Assembly: GCF_021228125.1 (NCBI RefSeq)
Contig: NZ_JAJQQS010000002.1
Coordinates: forward strand, 434,001-498,000
DNA: 64,000 nucleotides
Source of the DNA: Streptomyces albireticuli
Lineage (GTDB): Bacteria; Actinomycetota; Actinomycetes; Streptomycetales; Streptomycetaceae
Direction of reading: 5' to 3'
The position numbers were made by a program, and so were the translations under genes. This document shows positions 44,428 through 53,523 of this stretch, piece after piece. Below the pieces are notes generated by a model. The model had not been told where the DNA came from. It saw only the letters and a list, made by a program, of their open reading frames with translations, and did no database searches. Position 1 is the first letter of the stretch. The number at the start of each line of letters is the position of its first letter.

Positions 44428-45447
44428 ATGCCCGCAACGCCCACGACCGGCCGTGAATGGCACCTTGTCGCCCGCCCGCACGGCTGGCCGAAGCCCGAGG
44501 ACTTCGCGCTGCGCGAGACGGAGATCCCTGAGCCCGGTGAGGGCCAGATCCTCGTGCGCAACATCCACCTGTCGGTCGACCCGTACATGCGCGGCCGGAT
44601 GAACGACGTGAAGTCGTACGTCCCGCCGTACGAGCTCGGCGAGCCGATGCAGGGCGGCGCGGTCGGCGAGGTCGTCGCCTCCCGCTCCGACGCCTTCCAG
44701 GCCGGTGACCACGTCCTGCACGGCCTCGGCTGGCGCGAGTACGCCGTGGTCGACGCCAAGGCGGCCGTCAAGGTCGACGAGGCCGTCGCCCCGCTGCCCG
44801 CCTACCTCGGCGTGCTCGGCATGCCGGGCCTCACCGCCTACGCCGGCCTGCTGGAGGTCGCCTCCCTCAAGGAGGGCGACGTCGTCTTCGTGTCCGGCGC
44901 CGCGGGCGCGGTCGGCGGCCTCGTCGGCCAGATCGCCAAGCTCAAGGGCGCCTCGCGCGTCATCGGCAGCGCGGGCTCCGCCGAGAAGGTGAAGCTCCTG
45001 GTGGAGGAGTACGGCTTCGACGCCGCCTTCAACTACAAGGAAGGCCCGGTCGCCGAGCAGCTGAAGGAGGCCGCCCCCGACGGCATCGACGTCTACTTCG
45101 ACAACGTCGGAGGCGAGCACCTGGAAGCCGCCATCAGCTCCATGAACACCCACGGCCGCATCGCGATCTGCGGCATGATCGCGCAGTACAACGCGACCGA
45201 GCCCAACCCCGCCCCGCGCAACCTCATCGCCGTCATCGCCAAGCGGCTGCGCATCGAGGGCCTGCTCGTCGCCGACCACCGCCACCTCCAGCAGCAGTTC
45301 GTGGAGGAGGTCGGGGCCTGGGTCCGCTCCGGCGAGCTCAAGTACCGCGAGACCACCGTCGAGGGCATCGAGAACACGCTCGACGCCTTCCTGGGCCTGC
45401 TGCGCGGCGAGAACACCGGAAAGATGATCGTCTCCCTTCCCGCGTGA
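44428..45447 (+). CDS. NADP-dependent medium-chain oxidoreductase (CurA/LTB4DH-like)
   Basis: This 339-residue zinc-independent MDR enzyme has LSVDPYMRGRMNDVKSYVPPY near residues 49-69, the nucleotide-binding VSGAAGAVGGLVGQIAKLKG (about 152-171) and VYFDNVGGEHLEAAISSM. This pattern marks the leukotriene-B4-12-hydroxydehydrogenase/CurA group, which reduces alpha,beta-unsaturated carbonyls with NADPH. GAGGAGG lies nine bases before ATG 44428. It is followed 56 bases later by ohr. Together with the MarR regulator this looks like a reactive-electrophile and peroxide defence unit. Confidence 0.9.
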   Translation: MPATPTTGREWHLVARPHGWPKPEDFALRETEIPEPGEGQILVRNIHLSVDPYMRGRMNDVKSYVPPYELGEPMQGGAVGEVVASRSDAFQAGDHVLHGLGWREYAVVDAKAAVKVDEAVAPLPAYLGVLGMPGLTAYAGLLEVASLKEGDVVFVSGAAGAVGGLVGQIAKLKGASRVIGSAGSAEKVKLLVEEYGFDAAFNYKEGPVAEQLKEAAPDGIDVYFDNVGGEHLEAAISSMNTHGRIAICGMIAQYNATEPNPAPRNLIAVIAKRLRIEGLLVADHRHLQQQFVEEVGAWVRSGELKYRETTVEGIENTLDAFLGLLRGENTGKMIVSLPA

Positions 45448-45503
45448 CGCTCCCGCCACCGCACCCCTCCCCACCCCCGCACCAGCCAAGGAGAACCCCT
45501 CCC

Positions 45504-45932
<429 letters not shown>

Positions 45933-46102
45933 CGGCACCACCCCCGAGCGGGCCGCCGCCTCCACGCCTTCCGGCGTGCGGGCGCCGGCCCGCCGTCGGC
46001 TCGTCGTGCTCCGGCCCGCCCGTCCGCCCGGCCGCGGCCCGTCGGAGGCCCGTCCGCGCACCCGGCGTCCGGCCCCCGCGACAGGCGGATACCCTTCCCG
46101 CC

Positions 46103-46906
46103 ATGCGAGATCTCATGACGGGCATGACCTACCTGGCGAAAGGCCAGCGGTGGGTGGGGCGCAACCGGCGGCAGTGGGGCTTCGGGCTGCTCCCGGGCCT
46201 GGTCACGCTCGTCGGCTACGCCGCCGCGCTCGTCGCCCTCGTCTTCTGGGCGGACGACGTCGTCGACTGGGCCACGCCCTTCGCCGACGACTGGTCCTCG
46301 CCCTGGCCCGGCATCTTCCGCGGCGCGCTCACCGCGCTGTTCTTCGGCGGCGGCCTGCTGCTCGCGCTGATCTCCTTCACCGCCGTGACCCTGCTGGTCG
46401 GCCAGCCCTTCTACGAGGAGCTGTCCGAGCGGGTCGACCGGGCCGAGGGCGGCACGGCCGCCGAATCCGGGCTACCGCTCTGGCGGGAACTGTGGATCTC
46501 CGCGCGCGAGAGCCTCGCGGTCCTCGTCCGCGTCGCCCTCTGGGGCGTCCTGCTCTTCGCGCTCGGCTTCGTGCCGATCGCCGGACAGACCGTCGTCCCC
46601 GCGATCGGCTTCTGTATCTCCGGCTTCTTCCTGACCGAGGAACTCACCGCCGTCGCCCTCCAGCGCCGAGGCGTCCCCCTCCGCGAACGCCTCAGGCTGC
46701 TGCGCTCCCGCAAGCTCCTCGCGCTGGGCTTCGGCGTGCCGCTGACGCTGCTCTTCCTGGTGCCGCTCGTCGCCGTGTTCGTCATGCCCGGCGCGGTGGC
46801 CGGCGCGACGCTGCTCGTCAGGGACTTGATGGGCGAGACGCCGGCGGGTGAGGACGAACCGGAGGACCCCCGGCCGGGCCCGGACGCCGCGCCCGGCGTC
46901 GACTGA
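46103..46906 (+). CDS. EI24-domain membrane protein (CysZ-like)
   Basis: The 267-residue protein has about six hydrophobic segments and the EI24/CysZ features: an N-terminal region RWVGRNRRQWGFGLLPGLV, TLLVGQPFYEELSERVDR after the second helix pair, and ALGFVPIAGQTVVPAIGFCISGFF. Characterised bacterial members (CysZ) mediate sulfate uptake, but actinobacterial EI24 proteins are mostly unstudied and no sulfur genes are near. ATG 46103 or 46115 may be the start. The C-terminal 25 residues are acidic and disordered. Confidence 0.82.
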   Translation: MRDLMTGMTYLAKGQRWVGRNRRQWGFGLLPGLVTLVGYAAALVALVFWADDVVDWATPFADDWSSPWPGIFRGALTALFFGGGLLLALISFTAVTLLVGQPFYEELSERVDRAEGGTAAESGLPLWRELWISARESLAVLVRVALWGVLLFALGFVPIAGQTVVPAIGFCISGFFLTEELTAVALQRRGVPLRERLRLLRSRKLLALGFGVPLTLLFLVPLVAVFVMPGAVAGATLLVRDLMGETPAGEDEPEDPRPGPDAAPGVD

Positions 46907-47040
46907 GCGCGGGGGTGGCGGCGCGTCCGGCCCGGCGAGCCGCTCCGGCGGGCCCTCGCCGCCCCTCCGGCGTCCCCGGTCGTCCCTCCCGGCTGCCCTC
47001 CGGGGCGAGCCGTCATCCGGCCGGGCGGCCCCTCGGCCCC

Positions 47041-47080
47041 TCGGCCTGTCGGCCTGTCGGCCTGTCGGCCTGTCGGCCCG
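47041..47080. repeat. Octamer tandem repeat
   Basis: TCGGCCTG is repeated four times, followed by TCGGCCCG. It lies in the 217-base spacer between convergent genes and is a candidate for slippage variation. No other feature was found in this spacer. Confidence 0.85.
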
Positions 47081-47123
47081 GCACGCCTCATCGGGAGAGC
47101 GGGCCCGCCGCCGCCCGGCCCCC

Positions 47124-47852
47124 TCAGTCCAGAGCCAGCTCCGCCAGCACCAGCTCCTCGCCCTCCCGCGCCGACGCGACCGCAAGACCGTCCGGGCCCC
47201 ACACCCCGCTGCGCCCGCAGCCGTCGTACGGGCCCGCCGGGCCGGTGTGGTTGGCCAGCAGGACGTACAGACCGTGGTCCCGCGCCAGCGCCGGGAAGAC
47301 CGTCCGCACCTCCTCCTCGCCGTTGCCCCGCCCGTACAGCGAACTGGCCAGCTGTACGCGGCAGCCGTCGGCGACGGCACGCGCGGTGAGCTCCGGGAAG
47401 TGCGCGTCGAAGCAGACGAGCAACCCGAAGGCGACACCGCCCAGGGTGAACCGGCCGCCGTCCCCGGACCCCGGCACGAAGCCCGCCGCCCGCTCCCGGT
47501 CCGTCACGCACGTCTTGTCGTAGCGGGTGAGCGGGGCGCCGTCCGGCCCGTAGACGAACGAGCTGATCGTCGGCCCGGCGGCCGTCCGGCCCGCGCAGTT
47601 GACCACGGCCGCGACCCCCGCCGCCCGGCACGCCTCCCGCACCGGGGCGAGCCGGAGGTCGTCCGGCTCCATCGTCAGCCGGTCCTGACCGGCGACGATC
47701 GCGTCCAGCTCGTAGCCCGTGACGGCGAGCTCGGCGAAGACGACGAGCGAGGCGCCGCGCGCGCCCGCCTCGGTGACGAGGGCGGCCGTCCGGGCCGCGT
47801 TGGCCCCGATGTCGCACGGCCGGGCGGAGAACTGCGCTGCTGCGATGATCAT
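47124..47852 (-). CDS. Carbon-nitrogen hydrolase (nitrilase superfamily)
   Basis: The 242-residue product has the Glu-Lys-Cys triad: Glu in VVFAELAVTGYEL (about residue 41), Lys in RYDKTCVTD (about residue 112) and Cys in LLVCFDAHFPE (about residue 147). Such enzymes hydrolyse amides, carbamoyl groups or nitriles; the substrate is unknown. ATG 47852 starts seven bases after the stop of the pyroglutamyl-peptidase-like gene, so the two form an operon. Confidence 0.88.
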   Translation of the reverse strand: MIIAAAQFSARPCDIGANAARTAALVTEAGARGASLVVFAELAVTGYELDAIVAGQDRLTMEPDDLRLAPVREACRAAGVAAVVNCAGRTAAGPTISSFVYGPDGAPLTRYDKTCVTDRERAAGFVPGSGDGGRFTLGGVAFGLLVCFDAHFPELTARAVADGCRVQLASSLYGRGNGEEEVRTVFPALARDHGLYVLLANHTGPAGPYDGCGRSGVWGPDGLAVASAREGEELVLAELALD

Positions 47853-47859
47853 GCGCCCA

Positions 47860-49152
47860 TCATGGCGTCCCGGTGGACGCGACGGCCGTCGCTGTGATCG
47901 ACCGCACCTGCGCGACGATCGCGAGCCGGTTCGCCACGAACACTGGGTCGCTGACCCGGCCCGTCGACGGATCGGTGTTGCCGTCCCCGAAGTTCAGTAC
48001 GGGCGTGTGCAGATGGCCGCCCGGGACGCGGAGGCGCGTCGCGTCCCGCAGCAGGGTCGCGCGGTACGCGATCTCGTTGGAGAGGTAGTCGCCCCCGCCG
48101 CCCTCCCGGGCGGTCGAGCCCGGCGTCGGCCCGTCCGGCCGGTCCACGGGCTCCGTGGCGCCCGCCGGGATCTCGGTGACGGCCGTGTTGTCGTACACCG
48201 GGTACGGCCCGGTCCGCGCGGCCGTGATCGCCGCGTACGGGAGGGTGGTCGTCGTCCACTGCGGCTGCGGCCGGACGGTCGGGACGCCGGGCGGCACCGG
48301 CACGACGCCCGTGCGGGACAGGTTGACGTTGTCCGGATAACCGCCGCGCCAGGCGCCGTTGGTGCGCTCGACGTCGAAGCGGCCTGGCCGGCCCTGGCTG
48401 ATCGTCGTGAACAGGTCGACGCGGCGCGGGCCGGGCCGGAAGTGCGGCAGGAGCGTCCGCTCCACGGTGCCGGCCGCGAAGTCGTCCCAGCGCACCGGGA
48501 ACACGACGGCCTCGATCCGGGCCGGGCCCGCGGGCGTGTCGACCGTCGTGCCGTCCAGCGCGAGGGCCGCGGCGCCCGAGGGATTGGAGCGGCGGGCGTC
48601 CGAGTCGAGCTGGAAGGGGTCGAAGCCGGTGATCAGGACGCGCTTCACGGCGCCGCCCGCGGGCAGGTCGACGGAGTCCTGGCCGCGCGAGGACCGCTCC
48701 ACCGCCCCGATCAGGGCGGCGCGCTGCCGCGAGGTCACCCGGAAGGACGGCTGCCATTCCCGCAGGGCCCGGGTCATGCCCAGCCGCGCCCAGTACAGCG
48801 GCCGGTCGTCGTCCCTGCTGATCTCCCCTTCGTGCCGTTCGGCCCGAGGCCCGCGGCCCTGCGCCCGGTCCACGGCCCGCCGCCACAGCCGCCGCCCCTC
48901 GTCGGCCGCCAGCAACTCCGCCTCGGACAGGCCGCGGGCCCGGTCCAGGGCGCGGGAGAAGCCGGGCGCGACGTCGTCGAACCCGCTGCCCTGGAGGATC
49001 TCCCGAGGCACCGCGCCGGGAAGGCGCCGCTCCTCGACGGTGAGCGGGAGCGTCGTCGGCCGCGACGGCGGGGCGGGGGCGGCGGCGTGCGCGGGTGTGG
49101 CCGCCAGGAGCGCGACACCGAGGGCCATTGCGCCAAGTCTCAAGGGCTTCAT
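47860..49152 (-). CDS. Secreted pyroglutamyl-peptidase-I-like protein with Cys-to-Ser change
   Basis: The 430-residue precursor has a signal peptide (LGAMALGVALLAATPAHA) and an extra N-terminal helical region of about 130 residues before a C15-like domain. The domain shows VLITGFDPF, then TTISQGRPGRFDVERTNG with the expected Glu, and VPGGHLHTPVL with the expected His. At the catalytic position, where C15 enzymes have a Cys (typically GTYxCN), this protein has DYLSNEIAYR, with Ser. It may be an inactive homologue or a serine variant. ATG 49152 gives the best signal peptide; TTG 49170 is an alternative. It precedes the nitrilase gene in an operon. Confidence 0.72.
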   Translation of the reverse strand: MKPLRLGAMALGVALLAATPAHAAAPAPPSRPTTLPLTVEERRLPGAVPREILQGSGFDDVAPGFSRALDRARGLSEAELLAADEGRRLWRRAVDRAQGRGPRAERHEGEISRDDDRPLYWARLGMTRALREWQPSFRVTSRQRAALIGAVERSSRGQDSVDLPAGGAVKRVLITGFDPFQLDSDARRSNPSGAAALALDGTTVDTPAGPARIEAVVFPVRWDDFAAGTVERTLLPHFRPGPRRVDLFTTISQGRPGRFDVERTNGAWRGGYPDNVNLSRTGVVPVPPGVPTVRPQPQWTTTTLPYAAITAARTGPYPVYDNTAVTEIPAGATEPVDRPDGPTPGSTAREGGGGDYLSNEIAYRATLLRDATRLRVPGGHLHTPVLNFGDGNTDPSTGRVSDPVFVANRLAIVAQVRSITATAVASTGTP

Positions 49153-49241
49153 GAGGCGGAAGGTAGTCAATGGTGCTGCTCAGGCGATAGTGGGTGGCCA
49201 ACTACCCTTGCGGACAGTCGATTTCAGGCCACAATGAGGAA

Positions 49242-50033
49242 ATGGACATAGCCCAGCTCTTCGCGGCCCAGCTCTTCGACTCCACCAGAGGCCAGGGGGC
49301 ACGGCAGTTCGCGGAGCTGGGCATCGCGCTGCTGCTGTCCTCGCTCATCGGCCTGGAACGCGAGTTGCAGCAGAAGAGCGCGGGGCTGCGTACGCACGCC
49401 CTGGTCGGGGTGGGCAGCGCGCTGTTCATGGAGGTCTCGATCCACGGCTTCGGGGCGGTGTCGGGACTGGTGGGCGTGGACGTCCGGCAGGACCCCTCGC
49501 GGGTGGCCGCGCAGATCGTCTCCGGCATCGGCTTCATCGGCGGCGGCCTCATCTTCGTCCGCCGCGACGCGGTCCGCGGCCTGACGACGGCCGCCACGAT
49601 ATGGCTGACGTGCGCCCTGGGCATGGCCTGTGGCGGCGGCCTGCCCCTGCTCGGCCTGGCGGCGACCCTGGTGCACTTCCTGGTCGTCCGGGGCTTTCCC
49701 GTGATCACCCGCCGCATGGCGATGGTCCCCGGCGACCGCGTGGAGCTGCACCTCTCCTACCGCGCCCGGCGGGGCCTGCTGGGCCGGATCCTGGAGCTGT
49801 GCACGAAGCGCGGCTTCCGGGTGACGGACGTCCACGTGGACGCGGAGCACGGTGAGAAGTCCTCCGACAAGGCGGACAAGGCCGACGGCCGGGAGCGGGG
49901 CAGGCCGAAGGAGGCGGGGGTGGTGCTGAGCCTGGAGGGGAAGGGGTCGGCGTATCCGCTGGTGGAGGAACTGACGGACTGGGAGGGGATCTTGGGGGTG
50001 GGGCTTCGGTCGGTGCGCGACAGTACGGAGTGA
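49242..50033 (+). CDS. MgtC/SapB-family membrane protein
   Basis: The 263-residue protein has the MgtC N-terminal domain of four to five helices: LGIALLLSSLIGLERELQQK (about residues 25-44), GLRTHALVGVGSALFMEVSI and IVSGIGFIGGGLIFVRRD. A cytoplasmic ACT-like C-terminal domain (about 165-260) follows, split by a charged insert of about 20 residues (GEKSSDKADKADGRERGRPK). MgtC proteins help survival at low magnesium and modulate the F-type ATPase in pathogens; the role in Streptomyces is unknown. GAGGA precedes ATG 49242. It is divergent from the peptidase-like gene. Confidence 0.88.
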   Translation: MDIAQLFAAQLFDSTRGQGARQFAELGIALLLSSLIGLERELQQKSAGLRTHALVGVGSALFMEVSIHGFGAVSGLVGVDVRQDPSRVAAQIVSGIGFIGGGLIFVRRDAVRGLTTAATIWLTCALGMACGGGLPLLGLAATLVHFLVVRGFPVITRRMAMVPGDRVELHLSYRARRGLLGRILELCTKRGFRVTDVHVDAEHGEKSSDKADKADGRERGRPKEAGVVLSLEGKGSAYPLVEELTDWEGILGVGLRSVRDSTE

Positions 50034-50088
50034 GGGGGCGGGGTGGGGTGGGGGCGGCGTGGGTCGGGTGCGGGTGCGGGTGGGGGCC

Positions 50089-50480
50089 GGGTGCGGGTGG
50101 GGTGCCGCTGCGCGGGGCTTGTTCCCCACCCCGCCCCTTCCCGAACCGGGGCTCCGCCCCGGACCCCCGGCCGCGCTCCGCGCGGTGGCCTCAAGCGCCG
50201 GCCGGGCTGAGTCGTCGCCCGGAACCGGACGGGGCAGCCCGCCCCTGGTGCGGTGCAAGGTCAACCTCGGTGGCCGAGGCCGGCGGGGTGCGCCGCACGC
50301 CGGCGACGGGGCCGAATCCAGCCTGAGGAGAGCCGACCTCGTGCAGGAGCGAAATCCAGCCCGGCCGGCGCTTGAGGCCACCGCGCGTCAGCGCGGAAAA
50401 GGGGGCCCGGGGACCTCCCCGGTTCCGGGAAGGGGCGGGTAGGGGACAAAGCCCCGCGCAGCGGCACCCCACCCGCACCC
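50089..50480. repeat. MITE-like element, 392 bp with 32-bp perfect terminal inverted repeats
   Basis: Bases 50089-50120 and 50449-50480 are exact reverse complements, starting GGGTGCGGGTGGGGTGCCGC. Inside the termini, CCCGCCCCTTCCCG-type arms continue the inverted symmetry. The centre (about 50200-50345) is unlike the centre of the 39019 element and includes GAATCCAGCCTGAGGAGAGC. It lies 56 bases past the MgtC stop and 98 bases before the L,D-transpeptidase start. It contains no credible gene. Confidence 0.75.
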
Positions 50481-50577
50481 ACCCACCCCGCCCCACTCCG
50501 TATGGCCGGACCCCGGAGGCGGGCCCCGGAGAGCGATGCGAGGCTGACCCCGCGAGCATCTCCGAAGGGACCCCCTC

Positions 50578-51525
50578 ATGAGGCTGCGCGGAAGACGCCG
50601 CCCGACGGCCCGCCGCCGGCGCTCGGCCGCGGGCACGGGCATACCCGGCACCGGCATACCCGGCACCGGCATACGCGCCGCAGGCAGCCGGGCGTCGGGC
50701 ATGCGGACAGCGGGCATACGAGCCCCCGCGCTCCTCCTCCTGATATCCAGCGGCCTGCTGCTGCCCGGTACGGCCACCGCGGCCGGGACCACCGGGACCA
50801 CCGGGACCGCCGGGACCACCAGGGCTGCCGCGACCACCAGGGCTGCCGGGGCTGCCAGCGCTGCCGGGACCGCCGGGGCTGCGGGGGTCGCCGAGGCCTC
50901 CGGGACCGCCACCCGAACGGCCCGCGCCGCCACGTGCTCCGCCGGCACAGGCCCCTACCAGTGGCAACTGGAGGCGTACCTGGGCAGACCCCAGGACGGC
51001 CGCCAGTCCGCCGCCGACTGCGCGGCGATCGCCGCGTTCCAGCGCAAGGAGGGCGTCACCCCGGCCGACGGTTACGCGGGCCTGGCCACGTACCGGACGA
51101 TGCTGGTGGCGCAGGCGCGGAAGAACCCCAACGCGGCGGGCGGATGCCCTGCCACCACGCCCGCGCGCAAGGTCGCCTGCGTGGACCTCGGCCGGCAGCT
51201 GATGTGGGTGCAGAACGGCGGGAAGATCCTCTTCGGCCCCGCGGCGGTACGGACGGGACGGCTGGGGCAGGAGACCCGTGCCGGGTGGCACAAGGTCTAC
51301 TGGAAGCACAAGGACCACTTCTCGACGCTGTACGCCAACGCCCCCATGCCGTACGCCCAGTTCTTCTCGGGCGGCCAGGCGTTCCACGGCCACCCCGGGG
51401 ACCTCTTCGACGGCGGAGGCTCGGCCGGCTGCGTCAACCTCGCGGTGAAGGACGCGCAGCGGCTGTGGGGGGTGCTCGCGGTGGGCGACAGCGTCTATGT
51501 GTGGGGACGCAAGCCCGGGACGTGA
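50578..51525 (+). CDS. L,D-transpeptidase (YkuD) with peptidoglycan-binding-like region
   Basis: The 315-residue precursor has a very basic repetitive N-terminus (GTGIPGTGIPGTGI), a hydrophobic export segment (LLLLISSGLLLPGTATAAG, about 51-69) and a Thr/Ala/Gly low-complexity linker to about residue 118. A short peptidoglycan-binding-like region (YQWQLEAYLGRPQDGRQSAA ... IAAFQRKEGV) precedes the YkuD domain. The catalytic signature is HGHPGDLFDGGGSAGCVNLA, with the His and Cys of L,D-transpeptidases (Cys near residue 286). It should cross-link peptidoglycan 3-3 outside the membrane. AAGGGA precedes ATG 50578. Confidence 0.88.
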   Translation: MRLRGRRRPTARRRRSAAGTGIPGTGIPGTGIRAAGSRASGMRTAGIRAPALLLLISSGLLLPGTATAAGTTGTTGTAGTTRAAATTRAAGAASAAGTAGAAGVAEASGTATRTARAATCSAGTGPYQWQLEAYLGRPQDGRQSAADCAAIAAFQRKEGVTPADGYAGLATYRTMLVAQARKNPNAAGGCPATTPARKVACVDLGRQLMWVQNGGKILFGPAAVRTGRLGQETRAGWHKVYWKHKDHFSTLYANAPMPYAQFFSGGQAFHGHPGDLFDGGGSAGCVNLAVKDAQRLWGVLAVGDSVYVWGRKPGT

Positions 51526-51687
51526 GGGGAGGTCCCGGCTCATCGGACGGTCGCGCCGTCGCCGTCGGACCGGCAGGTCGGCGGGCCGTCCGGCCGTTCG
51601 AGGCAACATCCCGGCGCGCCGTCATACCAAAATAGCGACATATCGTCATGATTCGCAGGGTGACATTGTCGACCTAGCGAGGGCGGT

Positions 51688-53469
51688 ATGAACAAGGGTC
51701 CGAATACATCTCCTGACGTTCGCCGGTCCTGGTGGCGCCCCGGGCCGCCGCTGCGCACAGTGGCCTGCGTCATGGCGTTGGCGGTCATGGGAGCCGCCGC
51801 CGTACCCGCCGTGGCGGCGCCCCTACCGGGCGGCCTGGGACCCTGTCTGCCCGGCGACTGCCCGGACGCCTACCCACCGGTCAACAACGGCCCGATCGCC
51901 GGACGCGACGACAACATCAATGTGTTCGTCGGCAATGACTTCAGGGTGCGCGGGCGCGCGGCCGAGGCCGAGGGCAAGGTGGTCACCCTCGGCGACTTCG
52001 ACATGGAGAAGGCGGCCGGCGGCAGCAGCCTGTACAACGTGGGCGTGGCCGGCGTCGGCTCCCGGGTGCCGCCCTCGGCGGGCACGGACTGGCTGACCAC
52101 CGGCGGCGCGGTCCGGATCGCCTCCGGCCAGACCCTGGACGCGGAGGCCGGCGTGGTCCGGCACGCGGGCCCGGCCACCGGCACGATCAGGGGCCGCAAC
52201 GTCCAGGACGCGAACGCCGCCCGGCCCTACGCGGCGCTGCGCGACGAGCTGGCCGCCGCCAGCCGCTGCTACGCCTACATCGCCGAAGGGCAGGCCCGCC
52301 CGGTCACCGGGAGCGCCCGGAACACGGTGGCGGAGACCCTGTTCACCGGCGACGGCACCTCGCGGCTCCAGGTGTTCAACGTCGACTTCGACCTCGTCGG
52401 ACGCGACGGCGGGCAGCAGGGCGTCCGCTTCGTCAACATCCCGGACGGGGCGACGGTCCTGGTCAACCTGACCGGGGGCGCCCGCGTCATCAACACGTTC
52501 AGCGGCACCATCGCCGACAACTCCGACCTGAACAGGCTGCGGGAGCGGCTGCTGTGGAACTTCCCCGAGGCGACCACCGTGGAGCTGAAGGGCACCGGCC
52601 AGTTCCAGGGCAGCATCCTCGCCGGGAACCGGGAAGGCGAGACGACGGTCACCCTGCCCGGCATCAACGGCCGGTTCCTCACCACCGGGTCCCTGACGCA
52701 CACGTCCGCCGCGACGGGTGGCGGCGGGCAGGAGATCCACGCGTACCCCTTCAACGGCGACCTCCCCGACTGCGCGCCGCCGCGCGGAAACGTCACGGTG
52801 ATCAAGAAGGACTCCCCGAGCGGCAACGCCCTGGCGGGCGCCCGCTTCCAGCTGTGGCGCGAGACGAACGGCGCCGCCGGGCTCCAGACCACCGGGGACG
52901 GCCGTGACACACCGGTGGGCGGCGTGTGCACCACCGACGCGCGAGGCGAATGCCGCGGCTCGGTCGAGCCCGGGACGTACTACTGGCAGGAGACCCAGCC
53001 CCCGGCCGGCTACCCCGTCCCGCGGACCACGGTCTTCGGCCCGCTGACCCTGACCGCGGCCAACGCCTCGCAGGGCGTCTCCGTGACGGTCACGAACACC
53101 AAGGCGGCGGATCCGACCGGGACGATCCACTTGGTGAAGCAGAACGCCAAGACCAAGCGCCCGCTCCAGGGCGCCGTCTTCGAGCTGTGGCGCGAGACCA
53201 ACGGCGTCGCCGGCCTCCAGGTCACCGGCACCCCGGCGGACCGCCGCGTCGGCACCGGCTGCGCCACGGACCGGCAAGGCCACTGCACCTTCGCGAACCA
53301 GCCGCTCGGCACGTACTACCTGCGCGAGACGGCGGTCCCCGAGGGGTACCTGATGCCGAGGAACCCGGTGTCGGGTCCGTACGCCCTGACGGCGGCGAAC
53401 GCGACGGCGGGCGTGACGGCGACCTTGAAGAACACACCGGGCGAACCGGGGAAGGGGCCCAAGAAGTAG
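51688..53469 (+). CDS. Choice-of-anchor-A surface protein with two SpaA/Cna-B repeats
   Basis: The 593-residue exported protein has a signal peptide ([21 protein letters not shown], residues 24-44) and a choice-of-anchor A domain of about 300 residues ([31 protein letters not shown]). Two SpaA/Cna-B-type domains follow (about 372-475 and 480-585), each with a Lys-containing first strand ([22 protein letters not shown]), [13 protein letters not shown] or [13 protein letters not shown], and [12 protein letters not shown] or [12 protein letters not shown]. Such domains usually form isopeptide bonds in adhesins. There is no LPxTG motif, hydrophobic tail or lipobox; it ends in GEPGKGPKK, so it is probably released or held non-covalently. 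Confidence 0.85.
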   Translation: MNKGPNTSPDVRRSWWRPGPPLRTVACVMALAVMGAAAVPAVAAPLPGGLGPCLPGDCPDAYPPVNNGPIAGRDDNINVFVGNDFRVRGRAAEAEGKVVTLGDFDMEKAAGGSSLYNVGVAGVGSRVPPSAGTDWLTTGGAVRIASGQTLDAEAGVVRHAGPATGTIRGRNVQDANAARPYAALRDELAAASRCYAYIAEGQARPVTGSARNTVAETLFTGDGTSRLQVFNVDFDLVGRDGGQQGVRFVNIPDGATVLVNLTGGARVINTFSGTIADNSDLNRLRERLLWNFPEATTVELKGTGQFQGSILAGNREGETTVTLPGINGRFLTTGSLTHTSAATGGGGQEIHAYPFNGDLPDCAPPRGNVTVIKKDSPSGNALAGARFQLWRETNGAAGLQTTGDGRDTPVGGVCTTDARGECRGSVEPGTYYWQETQPPAGYPVPRTTVFGPLTLTAANASQGVSVTVTNTKAADPTGTIHLVKQNAKTKRPLQGAVFELWRETNGVAGLQVTGTPADRRVGTGCATDRQGHCTFANQPLGTYYLRETAVPEGYLMPRNPVSGPYALTAANATAGVTATLKNTPGEPGKGPKK

Positions 53470-53476
53470 GCGGGTC

Positions 53477-53515
53477 GGGGAGGGGTGGGCGGGCGGACCC
53501 CGCTCGCCCCTCCCC
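53477..53515. terminator. Terminator between convergent genes
   Basis: GGGGAGGGG (53477-53485) pairs with CCCCTCCCC (53507-53515), followed by TTT. It serves both the surface-protein gene and the ATPase-like gene. Confidence 0.65.
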
Positions 53516-53523
53516 TTTCGGCT

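Noticed and set aside
50191..51609. Minus-strand frame with collagen-like Gly-Pro-Gly triplets
   Set aside because: The pattern comes from the Thr/Ala/Gly-coding repeats of the L,D-transpeptidase read in reverse. It runs through the MITE-like element and lacks a start with a ribosome site.
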